Counted from the first letter of the stretch, positions 1-12,005 are shown. The stretch: DNA of 64,000 nt from Stictocephala bisonia (GCA_035578905.1 JAQJVL010000154.1:1626177-1690176); one strand, 5' to 3'. Numbers and translations are program-made. Notes: generated by a model not told the origin, from the sequence alone.

Positions 1-50
1 GAGACAGCTCATGTTCGAATCCAGCCTTGGATGGAAGTATTAGTGCGTAA

Positions 51-1274
51 TATTTATCTTGCTCTGCACTTGTCCTCCCCTTACTTTAAATCTATCAGGA
101 GTTGATAGAAATTTTTAAAACCATGATCAGCAAATTCTATTAAAAATTTTTATTAACTATTATACTTACTACAGGATAATATATCTCGTAAAAAAAATTA
201 AGAATAATGTATAAAAAGCTATAAGTAATAATAACATATAATGTATTTATCACTTTCAATAGATAAAAGCAGTGGAGCATAACAGATAAAATAATTTTTA
301 AATTGGAAACATTTTACTGTCACGTATTAACTAAAACATATAGAACATTTTAATGATTATTATAATAAATATGTCAATATGACCAAATATTATGTTTCAT
401 TCTAATATTAACGTGTGTTGCAGTTTTACCAAATAGATTTTTAACTAACTAAATAAGCAACATGTCCTTTAATTTTATGACAGATCAAACAATTAAAGAC
501 TCACTCACACAGTGTAACCGATTTCCAATATGACACTCACATGGAGCTTGTGACAAGTTTATGACCTCCAAGACGGGGTCGTAATACATTTATGTTCAGT
601 GAATGCAGCACAGACAACTTCAAGTTTAACTTCCTAATTTGATTATACAACGGCTGATAAACAAACAAATGTAATTACACACGAGACGGAACTTAATAAT
701 AGCAGGTTTATGTGAGTATTTAAACATAAACATGTTAAACGCAGATATATTAACTAAAAAATATGTAAAACATGTTTAATGTTTTACATACTGTTTAATT
801 TTACATACTGTTTTACATTTTTAAATATTTTTAAAACTGTTCATTCCATATTTGTTTCCTAGACGGTCCAATTTCAGGGATAGTCTCATCAAATTTATGT
901 TTCCTATTTATCTCGGTGTATTATATAATCACTGACAGTTATCCGAGTTGTTATTGAACATAATATGTAACAAATATTTACAAAAATATGAAGTGTTCTT
1001 TATAACACTTTTGGGGTCAATGACAAATGAGACGAGCCGTTAACCTTGATGTGATCCATACTACGTTATTAGAATTTGAAAATGTCAAAACGGTTATGAT
1101 CGATCACTGTAAACATATTTACTTATTCTTAAAATAGTAATAATACTGTAGATTTTCTTAGGTTACAGCTATTTAGAACAACAGAACAATATTAAAATAA
1201 CAAAACAAATTTCAACAGATTACCAGAAAATCAGTTGACTAAAAAATACAATAAATAATGTAACATATCCTTAA
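51..1274. other. AT-rich noncoding DNA with a possible conserved patch
   Basis: No convincing gene is visible. The stretch 430-700 is less AT-rich than its surroundings. It contains two TTTATGAC motifs (homeodomain-like, Cdx/Abd-B type) and a TGACAG motif (Meis/Hth type), so it could be a regulatory element. That is only motif reading; nothing in the sequence proves conservation. Confidence 0.3.
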
Positions 1275-1455
1275 CGCCTTGGTTGGACTACATTGGAAAG
1301 TACCGCAATGATAAACATAAGATCAACTGACGTGATCGAACGAGACACTTTAAGATATAAAGTAGACCGATGGAAAGTTTCGCCAGGACAACCAAAAGAA
1401 AAACGCCACAGACCAAAGTGGTCGATAAAAGTAAATAAGCTCTTTCGTAAAAAAG
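1275..1455 (+). CDS. Possible coding exon of an unrecognised gene
   Basis: An open frame runs from just after a stop at 1272 to 1502. It is richer in G+C than its AT-rich surroundings. An ATG at 1308 begins a lysine- and arginine-rich stretch of 49 codons that includes the residues KEKRHRPKWSIKV. This ends at a good 5' splice site: AAAAAG at 1450-1455 followed by GTAAGAAT at 1456. If real, it is a first or internal coding exon whose partners are not identifiable here. I do not recognise the protein. The alternative is a chance ORF; the composition and the donor site are the only support. Confidence 0.25.
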
Positions 1456-1502
1456 GTAAGAATATTGGAACAGGAAGAAGAGCACAAAAAACGATTCATT
1501 GA

Positions 1503-3483
1503 GTCAGTTGCTTAACGTCTTCCATGTTTTGAGAATTACCTAAGAATTTTTCAAGAGAAAATGTACAACAATTAATTTGATTTGTTGGCTAAATAAACCA
1601 TCTAGTTGGCTGAAGAAATAGGTTATAAAATAAATACAACGACTTTTACTCTACCTAATACAATAAATAATATATTTATTAATATTATTATATTAAGGAA
1701 GCAAATTATACTAACAATAATAAATTATAAATAATTTTTTTAATTTTCATATATTCAAATAAAATGATTTATTTTCGTAAGGCATGCATGTATTGACAAT
1801 TGACAATGTAGGCATCTTCAGACACGGACAACATTCTAAAAAACTGTTTTACAAAATATAGTAAAGTAACTATCTTTAACATTATGGTAGAATAAAAAAA
1901 TTTAATAATTTATATTAATATTTATATATATAAATATTAATATTAGTACATAGTAATTTGATGTTAAATTATAGAATATAATTGGAAATTTTTGAAAGGG
2001 AGGTGGTTCATTATTTACTATTATTGTATTAAATTTGTTCATGTAGAATGTATCTGATGAATCTTAGTATTGATTTTGTTGACTTGTTTTAAAACTTCAA
2101 AATTTTTAAAGTTACGTACTTTTTCTAGTGCATTTTTCGCCATTGCTTCACACTGTCCGTACTTAAAATTTGCTCTGCGTTCTTTGAATCTTATTTTCAA
2201 TTTTCATTTTGTCTAGCCAATGTACACTTTATCACAATTAATTTAATATATTCTAGATTTATGTTCTGGAATATATAAAATTATAAATATATTATTGTAT
2301 GATAATAAATTTAAAATATATAAGGGCCCCACAAAAATAAATGATTTTATTAGAATATATGAGATTTTTTTAAAATTATTTGTATTTTAAAAAGCTCCAA
2401 TAAAGAACTTAAAGAAGAAATGACCAATAATAATTCAAAGAATATAATTGAGAACAGATTTAATAAAAAGAAAAAGCCTATAGTATGTGTAAACAGTTTT
2501 AATAAAGAGTTAAAGTGTTTTAAATTTAACTTAGAACCCATTTTAAGCCTCCCAAAAGCAATGGTAGCTGTGTTTTCACTTATCAATTAACTCTTACGAT
2601 TTTTTAAACTAAGTTAGCTATCACTGGATTTTAATATTCATGAAAGTATTTTTAATATATACATATATTGTTATTTATCAGTTTTGCACGAAAAAGGTCT
2701 GTTTTGATATATTTTATTAAAACGTCCTTACATATACAGTTTATATGGGAATTTTATTCTAAAATATGTATACTTTTAACTCGTGAGAGATAATTAACAC
2801 TCTTATTTTTGAACTAATAAGTATGTACCAATCAGATAATATTTAGTATAACAATAATAAGTTTTATAGTATAGTGTTTTGATAAATTATTTTTGAAAAT
2901 ATACAGATTGAACAGGAGTTGGATTCATTAGGGTTAAAATAAGGTACATTTATGAGATTTTATTGTAATTTTTCTTTTATTTATTGCACAGAAACAGTAT
3001 TTAATGGTTGATCGCTTTATTATTTTATTTGTTATTCTACTTAATTTTTCAGTATTTGTGTTTCTCCATCGTACACAGTAAGAGTAAAGAGCTATAAACC
3101 TATTTCAAAGATAAAAAATAAATTATCTGTACATTTACTAATTTTAATTCATTGTTGTAGACCTTTATAAAGGAAAGAACCTTGTGTAAAACTAATATAG
3201 TTATTGCTATTTACAAATATTTAAAACATATATTTGTATATATTTAATATAAAAAAAACTATATTGGTCTGGCCGGAAACGGATGCAGCTCTAGCGTGAG
3301 TCACGTCACGTTCCGCTCCATCTCACAGGCTGACGGTGGCAATAGTTGGTCTAGAAGTAAGATTCCCAACTGAGCAGAGTAAGATTAAAAAGAAGATTGG
3401 CCTCTAGTGATAAAATAAATTGTAATAGTAATTACTAAAATCAGCTGTTAGATATCAAACTAGCTAGCCTCATTTCAAAAACA
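1503..3483. other. AT-rich intergenic DNA
   Basis: Very AT-rich sequence with runs of A and T and no coding signal that I trust. The short minus-strand frame at 2350-2586 is leucine/phenylalanine/isoleucine-rich, as expected from translating AT-rich DNA by chance. Confidence 0.5.
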
Positions 3484-6080
3484 AATCAATCAATCAATTT
3501 TTTTATTGCAGCATTAACAATTATTACATCGTATTGCAAAAGTCAATATTTGTTTTAAAAATATATAATAAATAATATTTTAATAAAATTCAAAATTATT
3601 ATAATGGTCTACTCTATTCTACCACTCTATCAACCGTACGTACAGGCATTCTACATTCATACTTTACACCAGTGCCATTGGGGCCAAATTTTGAATTTTT
3701 ATTCCCAGCGGCTTTCCATGAACTCGCCAACCGAGTAAAAGACTCTTGACATCAGGAGGTGTTTTAAGCGATATTTAAAAGTATTGAAACTACGGCTTGT
3801 TTTGATATCTTCAGGGAGCTGATTAAGCAATCCAACCCCAACCTGCGCAGGAAGGCGGTCAGACGCCATTGTTCTACACCGGACTCTACGGAAATTCTCC
3901 CTGCCACGAGTTTCATACTGATGGACGTCCCTGCCCTGGACCAATTCAGTTTTAACTGACAGTACAGGAGCGCCTCCAGCATGTACAGGCAGGGCAAAGT
4001 TAGTATTCCCAACTCCCTGAAGGCGTCTCTACACGACTCTCTGTTTTGTTATTTTGAAATGATTCTAATAGCTCTTTTTTGGAGCCGAATAACCCTTTCG
4101 AATTTGGTTGCAGTGCAGCTACCCCAGAGTCTTATCCCGTACGATAGGTGGGGATATATGAGGCCATAGTAGGCCATTTTTAAGACATCGAGGGAGCAAA
4201 ATTTTGTGAGGTTACGTAAGACGTAAATGCCTGAGGTAACCTTTGTACAGACATTATCAATGTGGTCATCCCAGGTCAGCCCTCGATCAAGGTACATTCC
4301 AAGAACTTAGTAGAATCTGCATTCTCTATAAGAGCATAATCTATTACTACATTTGAAAGAACTTCGTCCTCCCTCTGAGTGAGACAATATTTGATGAAAT
4401 TTGATTTTGCGTTGTTTGTGTGTAGATTGATACCGGAAAAATGCTGAATGCAAGAACTTAGCATCACATAAGAATCAATCTCTAAGCCGTCAATTGTTTT
4501 AGATTTAATGCAGAGAGTCGTATCGTCAGCTTACTGGACAACCTTTCCATTTTGGATTGGAGAGTTCAGCCTGTTGACGTAAATAAGAAAGAGGACCGGT
4601 CCAAGTATTGATCCCTGAGGGACTCCATATTTAATTTCTACGCTTTCAGATTTAACATTTTCCACTTGCACGAGTTGGCGTCTGTTCTCCAAGTAGGATG
4701 CAAGCCATTCGAGCGGTAGGCCGCAGATTCCGCATGCCTCTAACTGGCGCAACAGTGACGCATGATGCACACAGTCAAAGGCCTTAGAAAGATCGAGAAA
4801 TATGCTGAGCACATGTTCTCGCTTCTCAAGTCCATCCACAACCATCTCGACTAGTTTGGTAACAGCGTCGATGGTAGATTTATTTTTTCTAAAGCCAAAT
4901 TGTTTCTCGCTCAAGATATCGAATTTTTCTAAAAAACCGACGAGTCTTTTCAAAAATTTTTTTTCGAAGACCTTACTGAGAGCTGGTAAAATTGATCTAG
5001 GACGATAATTACTGGTCAGGCAAGGGTCATCCTTTTTAAAAAACTGGCGTTATTTTTGCAATTTTAAGAATGTTAGGGAAGCGTCCGGACGCAAAAGAAA
5101 AATTTATTAATTTTGTCAGTGGTTTCAAAATCTGCCTGTAGCATTTTTTGAGTACCAACCATGTAGACATTCCATTGATGTCACATGATTTTTTTGAGTT
5201 AAGTGTCTGAATCACACGGGCCACTTCATCCTCGGTTACAGGGGTGAGTACCATGGATGTCACGGGTCCCATTGAAGGATGGGGGAAGGCCTGGGTGCCT
5301 TATAATTTTTGGTCAGAAAAAGCCACTTGGGAGAAGAACTTGCTAAACTCTCGGGCTATTTCTGACGGATTTTCAATAACTGTCTCCCAGACGAATTTTT
5401 TCAATTTTTGTTTTTTTGGAGATGGGTTTTTTGCATTATTACTTATGCCCCAGGCAGTTTTAGAAAAATTTTCTGATTTTTTCAAAGTGTCCTCAATTTT
5501 TTTAGCTTTGGCAGACTTAATTTTTTTCGGTAAATTTTCCTATAATTTCGAAAGAACAATTTGAAATTTTCATTTGTTGTTTTTCTGAAAATTGAATAAT
5601 AAAATTTTAGTTGCTCCCTTGACGAAACAATTTCCTGACTAACCCAGGAATTTCTTTCCGGTTTTTGTTTGGTTTTGACATTTTTGAAGGGGCAACTCAA
5701 GTTAAGGTGGTTGTCTAGAGAGCGATTGAAGGCTCCGAACATGGCATCAATGTCATCAAAACCGTCCAGACAAGACCAGTTTTCTTTCTGAAGATTTCTA
5801 ACTAGACGGTCAATACTCCCAGGATGTACGGTCCTACGAATATTAACCGTCGGGGAGTCAACTTTTGTTTTACATCCACGGATAATAACCTGCTGCCCAA
5901 AATGGTCGGCGATGGCCGTGTCAATTACAGAAACTTCAAAGTCGAGTATGTTAGTCACTACGTTATCAATGGCTGTCTTAGAAGTTGCAGTGACTCTAGT
6001 TGGCGTGTTCACTGACCATTGTAAGCCGAATGAACCTAATACGTCGCGATTCCTAATACATAATCATATCTCTATTGTCA
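3484..6080 (-). mobile_element. Decayed, 5'-truncated non-LTR retrotransposon (CR1/Jockey-like)
   Basis: On the minus strand the segment reads, in order, the end of an AP-endonuclease domain, a reverse transcriptase and a C-terminal tail, then a 3' UTR ending near 3484 in a short TTGA repeat next to a run of A. Short tandem repeats instead of a long poly(A) at the 3' end are typical of CR1-like LINEs. The 5' end stops inside the endonuclease near 6060-6090, as expected for aborted target-primed reverse transcription. ORF1 and most of the endonuclease are missing. Many stops and frameshifts mark it as old. The clade (CR1 or Jockey) is inferred from motif style. Confidence 0.85.
3699..6055 (-). 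pseudogene. Broken ORF2: endonuclease end, reverse transcriptase, C-terminal tail
   Basis: Pieces lie in several frames. 5482-6055 carries the endonuclease C-terminus (NTPTRVT, TAIDNVVTN, then IADHFGQ, equivalent to the SDHxx motif) and the linker. 5036-5272 is the start of the RT. 4531-4953 has RT motif A (LDLSKAFDCVHH) and motif B (YGVPQGSILGPVLFLIYV). The catalytic YADD follows at about 4528-4517, but its tyrosine codon has become a stop (TAA on the minus strand), leaving ADD. 4276-4467 and 3699-4297 carry the RT thumb and tail in shifted frames. No functional enzyme can come from this copy. Family function: nicks target DNA and reverse-transcribes the element RNA. Confidence 0.85.
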
Positions 6081-6594
6081 CATTTTCCGGTCAATGCTAA
6101 CTTAATTTACTACCCTTAACAAATTAAAACTTATTTAGGAGGGTTTATAAATACTTAAACAGTATAAATATTTAGTGATTTTATAGACTTACATAAAAAA
6201 AATTATTAAGTCATCATTATCAACTACTGAATTATAAGAAAGCAAAAATTAAATCGTTTGGCTATCGAAATGTTTACCTATTTCAAATTGATCGTTTTTA
6301 ATCAAACTTTTTATTTTATATTCATCAATTAAACTTAAATATACAGTATTCATTTAAAACATTAAAATAAAACTGATCATTATCATAGTAACAGTATTAT
6401 AATTTTAACATATGTGCTACGTAAATGTTAAGTAACCAATCTTGTTCAGTTTACATATTGTGACATCTAGAGTGGCCTCCATCCTGGGAACCGGTGATGC
6501 GGAAGTAATGGATGGGTCGCTGACCACCTGCCCTGCTTGTTTACAACCTTTGGGGCACAATGGCTTACGCATGAACGCCTTTACCTCATCAATG

Positions 6595-6722
6595 GACTTC
6601 TAGATTCTTCTCGATTGACGAGCCAGCTCTGTCACGGAACTTCGGGGGCAGGGGAATTCAAGAAGCTTCTAGATGGAGACCTGCAGGTGATATATACGGC
6701 CCGGATACCAGCGCTAGTCAGT
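6595..6722 (+). promoter_or_regulatory. Heat-shock-element promoter with TATA box and initiator
   Basis: Positions 6656-6675 read as four adjoining 5-bp units (ATTCA, AGAAG, CTTCT, AGATG), alternating nTTCn and nGAAn. This is the heat shock factor binding pattern with one mismatch. A second, weaker array lies at 6597-6616 (CTTCT, AGATT, CTTCT, CGATT). TATATA at 6691-6696 is 29 bases before the A of the initiator TCAGT at 6718-6722, the standard insect TATA-to-start spacing. TCAG-type repeats continue to about 6750. Heat-inducible transcription is inferred. Confidence 0.6.
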
Positions 6723-7227
6723 CAGACAGACAGTCAGTCAGTCAGTCAGTGAGTCTAGATCCCACAGCCCGGGTGTTTGCAGCGACAGTGAGCGTGAAGT
6801 GTCCGAGTATAGTGAAGTGGTCTACGGAGAAGTTACCGGTGAGTGGTTCGTTGTGGGGATCAACGAAGGAGCAGTGCGGTACTTGTGGACGACTTCTGAA
6901 GGGACACTGAAGAAACTGTGAGTGAACTGTTAGCATTGGACTGTAGGTAGTAGGGAATCCAGTAGAGTCACTTTATAGTTAGTAATTGTAAATAATAGTA
7001 GAGAATCTAGGAAAGCCACTTTATAGAGCTAGGAATTGTAATTAAAAGAAGGGAATTTAGTAAAGTCACTTTGCAATTAGTAGTTGTAATTATTGATGCC
7101 ATCTAAGATTGTAAATATAAATTAGTTTAATTGTAACAGTAGGCCTAATAGTAAATTGTACTTTTCACAATAGTTTAAAGTTAAGGAAATAATCAATTTA
7201 ATTGTAATAAGTTAATTTTATAGATTT

Positions 7228-7233
7228 AATAAA
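7228..7233 (+). terminator. AATAAA polyadenylation signal of the solo LTR
   Basis: AATAAA lies about 45 bases before the right end of the solo LTR, as expected at the end of the R region. Confidence 0.45.
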
Positions 7234-7278
7234 TTTAGTAATTGTTTAGTATAACGTGTTGCTTATTTGAAAAACCCA

Positions 7279-8593
7279 CATAGCGATTAATTATTTATAA
7301 ATTAGGATATAAAAAAGTCACAATATTTATGTTTATAACATCAAGCATTTCGTTATTGAACATTAACATTATTTACTTTAGTTATTATGTTATAAAATAA
7401 AAGAATATATTTCCTAAATTCTTTTAGCTAAATTAATTTTGTTTTCCATTTTTAGGGAGTGTCATTAGATTTGCGACTGTAAGACTACTTTCATTAATTG
7501 TTTAATTGGTCCAATATTTTTATATTTCACCATTTTTAGATTGTTGTTGTAACATTTATTTTATTCCAAACTACAAAAATTCGTTTGATAAATAAAAAAC
7601 GCAGGTTATTACTTCTGTTTTATTTTATAAATTCTAATTTACGTATTCCAATTGAAGATAATTTACATCTAGATTTTAAAGTTTATAAATTCACTGACGT
7701 CATACAGTCAAATAAAATTAACCTCACACACTACTACACAGGTAACGAGGTAATGAAATATTCCCTTTCACTGTGAAGATAAGCCTTGGTAAATCATTTA
7801 TTTCACTCTGAGAGAACTTGAAGGCGTACAATTTGATTTGTACATTTTAAATTTATACTGTTGGATAGGTAGATCGAATTAATTTTATTCAGCTAGTTAC
7901 AATTCATTTTCCTATCACATATTGATTACTAATTAATCAGATAAGAACTAGTTTAATAATATTTTTTTAAAAAAGATCCATAAATTTATGTTTATTGTTA
8001 GGAAACTATTTCTATCCTGCAGGTATATTATATTTCATGACAAGAGTGGGAAGTGGGGTTTTGCATGTTCGAGACCATATGTTTGAAGTGCGAGACTTGT
8101 CGAGCACTTCGAATGTTGGAGAACATACAAAACACTTTCCCTCGAGTTTTGAACGATACTTTTCACTACACTATGGAATAAAAACAGATGTTGTTGACTG
8201 TGGAAAATTTTCGGTTGTAAACAATGTTACTTTCGGTAGTAAACAATAGACAGCTGTTGAAAATATGATGTTTCGCAGGTTGTAAACACATAACGAAAAC
8301 AGCTGAACTTATAGTAGTCTAGTGAAAAACTGTTTATATAATAGAGAATAATATTAAGTTGTTTTATTGTTGATAAAAATGCAATAATATTATATTTATA
8401 ATTAGACATCTGTATAACGAAACTATATAAATTTGTTTACATTCCTAATACATTTTTAACAAACGTGTAATGATGTGATTTTCACAGAATTAACGATTCG
8501 GTGATTAAATATTGTTAATCTCTACTCAGGAGAAACTTAAAAAATGAACTTTAAAATATAATATACAACCACTACCATGTACATACGATTTGA
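7279..8593. other. AT-rich intergenic DNA
   Basis: No recognisable gene. A slightly GC-richer open stretch at 7995-8249 has no family motif and no clear splice signals; I treat it as chance. Confidence 0.45.
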
Positions 8594-9435
8594 AATATAA
8601 AATACCATATATATAAAATACCATACATATAAAATACAATCAATATAAAATACCATAAATATAAAATACCATAAATATAAAATACCATGAATATAAAATA
8701 CAATAAATATATAATACCATAAATATAAAATACTATAAATATAAAATGCCATACATATAAAATACAATAAATATAAAATACCATAAATATAAAATACCAT
8801 ACATATAAAATACAATAAATATAAAATACCATAAATATAAAATACCATAAACATAAAATACCATAAATATATAAAATACCATATATATAAAATACCATAA
8901 ATATAAAATATAATAAATATAAAATACCATAAATATAAAATACCATAAATATAAAATACCATAAATATAAAATACAATAAATATAAAATACCATAAATAT
9001 AAAATACTATAAATATAAAATACCATACATATAAATTCAATAAATATAAAATACCATAAATATAAAATACAATAAATATAAAATACCATACATATAAAAT
9101 ACCATAAATATAAAATACCATAAATATAAAATACCATAAATATAAAATACCATAAATATAAAATACTATACATATAAAATACAATAAATATAAAATACCA
9201 TAAATATAAAATACAATAAATATAAAATACCATAAATATAAAATACCATACATATAAAATACAATAAATATAAAATACCATAAATATAAAATACCATAAA
9301 TATAAAATACCATAAATATAAAATACCATACATATAAAATAAAATAAATATAAAATACCATAAATATAAAATACCATAAATATAAAATACCATAAATATA
9401 AAATACCATAAACATAAAATACCATAAATATAAAA
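8594..9435. repeat. 16-bp minisatellite, about 52 units
   Basis: The unit is ATAAATATAAAATACC with frequent CAATAAAT, CTATAAAT and CATACAT variants. A 16-bp unit is not a multiple of three, so every translation frame cycles through the same 16-residue Tyr/Phe/Ile/Leu-rich peptide. On the minus strand all three frames stay open over long stretches (up to 292 codons), purely because the unit lacks minus-strand stops. No start context or homology suggests a protein. Confidence 0.95.
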
Positions 9436-11089
9436 CAATTCAAAAAATAAATTGGTAAATTATTAGTACAGTTATTATTAATTGTCTGTATTAGTAATGA
9501 TATAAGGAAGAGAGAACGGAGAATTGCTATAGAATAACTAACTACACTTGAAAAACTATTTATTTTCCAATTTAACCCATCCAGGGATGTATTTTAATTA
9601 TTCAAATAAAACTTAAATTTATTTGGTTTTTATTATGTTTCTAAAGTTTACATACTAAAATAATGTTTTGATTGTTTTGTCAACACTTATTTTTATTACA
9701 GTAATAGGAGTTAGGTGTATTAGAAGACGTTTTAGTTATTCATAAACTAACTGGATATTAATTTTAAACTTCCCAGAACCGGCGCTAACTTCACATTCAT
9801 TTTCCAATTAACTTTGATGAAATGTTTTAACTGTCACCTGTCACTGTATTCTACTTTTCCTGTAAGTGTGATTAAAATCATAGAACATTTTTCCTTAATT
9901 ATAGATCCTTTTCGTTCAGATTTCTTTGTGTGATAAATCCTCTTACATTTGTGCTTGTATAATTAAAAGCGAGCCAAGTATAACAAATTAAGGCCGGATT
10001 AGTCAAAATAAATTAAATAACTAAAAATAGTAAAATGATAAAAAATAATACAAAAATATTCAAATAAATAATAATTATAACTTGATTATTAGTGTTTAAA
10101 TTGTAAGAAAAATCCTTGACAAATGAATCTCGTCTATAATTATATAAATCTATGTACGAATTTTTTTTTTACTTTTTGTTTTTTTTTTCGCCTCTTGATA
10201 GTGGTTACCAGTCATAATTTTAATAAAGGCGTTTGTTTTCGAATCCCAATCCATCCAAATAAATTTATTTTTATCGTTTCGGTATTTATATTAATATTTT
10301 TGTAAAATGCAAATACAGAAAATACCACTGATGTTGAAAGAACGTTTGGTATGGCCTAACATCATTTCTACATCCTGTATAAATTCAGTCAAAACTTATT
10401 TTTGCAAAACTAAATAACTTACAAATACAACAGATCGTGGGTAAAATATTTAAAAACACTACTAACTGACAAAAAAATACAATAGAGGCCATCAATAGTT
10501 TGCAAATATTATTCACGAATATCGTAATTTCTAGTTTAAAAAAAATGTCTATCCACACCAGTTCTGCAGAACTCTCGTTGTGGGCGGGAGGGGGTTGCGT
10601 ATTTTAATTTAAGGGCGTTCGTCTAGGTTCCCTGGTAACCACTGTAAGTAATTTAGTTGTAAATTTGATTGCAACGGTCACTAGGGGCATCAAAGAGCCT
10701 CACCAACACACATACAACGTGTTTCCCTAGCTCTACCTCCTTGTATGTACCCACCCCACCTAACAGAAGAAAACCACTAACTTATTCATGTTAAACTCAA
10801 GTAAGAAGGATATTATATAATACTATCTACTTTTTGAGTTAAATTTAAATGTACAAATTTCATCTAAAAATTTATTCAAATGATATTTATAGTGATTTTA
10901 TTTGCTAAACTTATGAAAAATCCTAAGTTTACTTTTATACTTGATAGGGTAGTACTTTTGTCCACTAAATTCCCAAACTTTTATCCTACGTTTCTTAATG
11001 GGTTTGTATTTAAAAAGGCAGAACCAGCCACTTTTGGTAGCCATATCTTAATTTAACATTTGTTCTATTTTATCATAAACTCGTTTATT
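9436..11089. other. AT-rich DNA with one GC-richer island at 10.56-10.76 kb
   Basis: Mostly noncoding AT-rich sequence with a poly(T) tract near 10160. The island at 10560-10760 is richer in G+C and holds an RFX-type X-box (listed separately) followed by a possible 5' splice site (GTAAGT) at about 10644. It could be a promoter or first noncoding exon; no protein is recognisable. Confidence 0.3.
10627..10639. promoter_or_regulatory. X-box (RFX-type) motif
   Basis: GTTCCCTGGTAAC fits the RYYVYY-N-RRHRAC X-box consensus with a one-base spacer and is nearly palindromic. RFX factors use X-boxes to drive cilium genes, which in insects means sensory neurons. A single motif may be chance; no ciliary gene is visible next to it. 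Confidence 0.3.
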
Positions 11090-11638
11090 TATAACTAAGG
11101 GACACCCCTGCACGCTTCGCGTGCCAACCACGACGCTCGCTACGCTCGATACACCTCGGCCTTCGGCCTCGGCATGTAACTATCCAATACAAAAATCGGT
11201 ATATTAACTATATAACGTAAAATTACAATATTAAATTTCGGTACAGTATCTCACTCACACTAATTGCTTTGCCACCTATTTAGCCTATTTCAAGAGTGTT
11301 CATTTCATTTATTTTTGTTTAACAGCTGAAGATTAAACTCATAGTAAAATATTAAATAGTATAATGTCAAACATTCAAAATAGACATGTTTATTTATTTA
11401 CAAAACAGCTGTTATTAATTTACTAAAATCAACCCAATGTTATCCTTATGGACCAATCTTTTAAGGGTGCTTTATACCCCTTAGGAGTACTTTATCAAGA
11501 TGAAAATACTTTAGTTGTCCTATTTAAGTTCTAAAGAAACAGTGTACAAAATTTCAGCTCTTTACCTACATGGGAAGTTGGAGAATTAGTGATGAGTGAG
11601 TGAGTCAATCAGTGAGGGCTTTGCCTTTTATATATAGA
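11090..11638 (+). mobile_element. Transposon-derived segment with palindromic GC-rich head
   Basis: It starts with a run of small perfect palindromes in otherwise AT-rich DNA: GCACGCTTCGCGTGC, then CGCTCGCTACGCTCG, then CGGCCTTCGGCCTCGG. About 480 bp later it ends with TGAGTGAGTGAGTCAATCAG and a TTTTATATATAGAT tail. This head-and-tail style is seen in abundant arthropod transposon remnants. I cannot name the family with certainty, and no coding sequence survives. Confidence 0.45.
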
Positions 11639-11711
11639 TAGGAAGACTAACAAATATAATCAAAATATTTAAACTGTTTTTGTATCTAACACCCTTAATT
11701 AAAATAGAAAA

Positions 11712-11985
11712 CATTACTCTATAAGGTATATCCGTTACTACTATTACTATATAAGGTATATCCGTAACTACTATTACTATATAAGGTATATCCGTAACTA
11801 CTATTACTATATAAGGTATATCTATAACTACTTTTACTATATAAGGTATATCCGTAACTACTATTACTATATAAGTTATATCCGTAACTACTATTACTAT
11901 ATAAGGTATATCCGTAACTACTATTACTATATAAGGTATATCCGTAACTACTATTACTATGTAAGGTATATCCATAACTACTATC
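11712..11985. repeat. 30-bp minisatellite, about 9 units
   Basis: The unit is AACTACTATTACTATATAAG followed by GTATATCCGT, with few substitutions. Thirty is a multiple of three, so minus-strand frames read as clean 10-residue repeats; these are by-products of the array rather than genes. Confidence 0.95.
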
Positions 11986-12005
11986 CAACTTATAGTATGT
12001 GGCAC

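Larger units (their letters stand above)
6459..7278 (+). mobile_element. Solo LTR of an unidentified LTR retrotransposon
   Basis: The 820-bp segment begins TGTGACATC and ends ACCCA, so it has TG...CA termini. It is flanked by CATAT on the left and CATAG on the right, a 5-bp target duplication with one mismatch. Inside are a TATA box (6691), an initiator (6718) and an AATAAA signal (7228) in the U3-R-U5 order expected of an LTR. No primer-binding site (TGG...) follows and no gag/pol is nearby, so it is a solo LTR left by LTR-LTR recombination. The alternative is a host heat-inducible promoter with a long noncoding leader; the termini and near-perfect target duplication favour the LTR. Confidence 0.6.

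Noticed and set aside
1..50. B-box-like GTTCGAATCC at the window start
   Set aside because: It may be the end of a tRNA gene or SINE, but the upstream half lies outside the window, so it cannot be judged.
6718..6755. TCAG repeats as a microsatellite of their own
   Set aside because: Too short, and placed exactly at the initiator of the solo LTR; described with that promoter.
8537..9443. Minus-strand frames of up to 292 codons rich in Tyr, Phe, Ile and Leu
   Set aside because: They are produced by a 16-bp minisatellite that lacks minus-strand stops; no gene signals.
10190..10270. tRNA-like segment with TTCGAATCCC
   Set aside because: Only a B-box-like match; no A box at the right distance.
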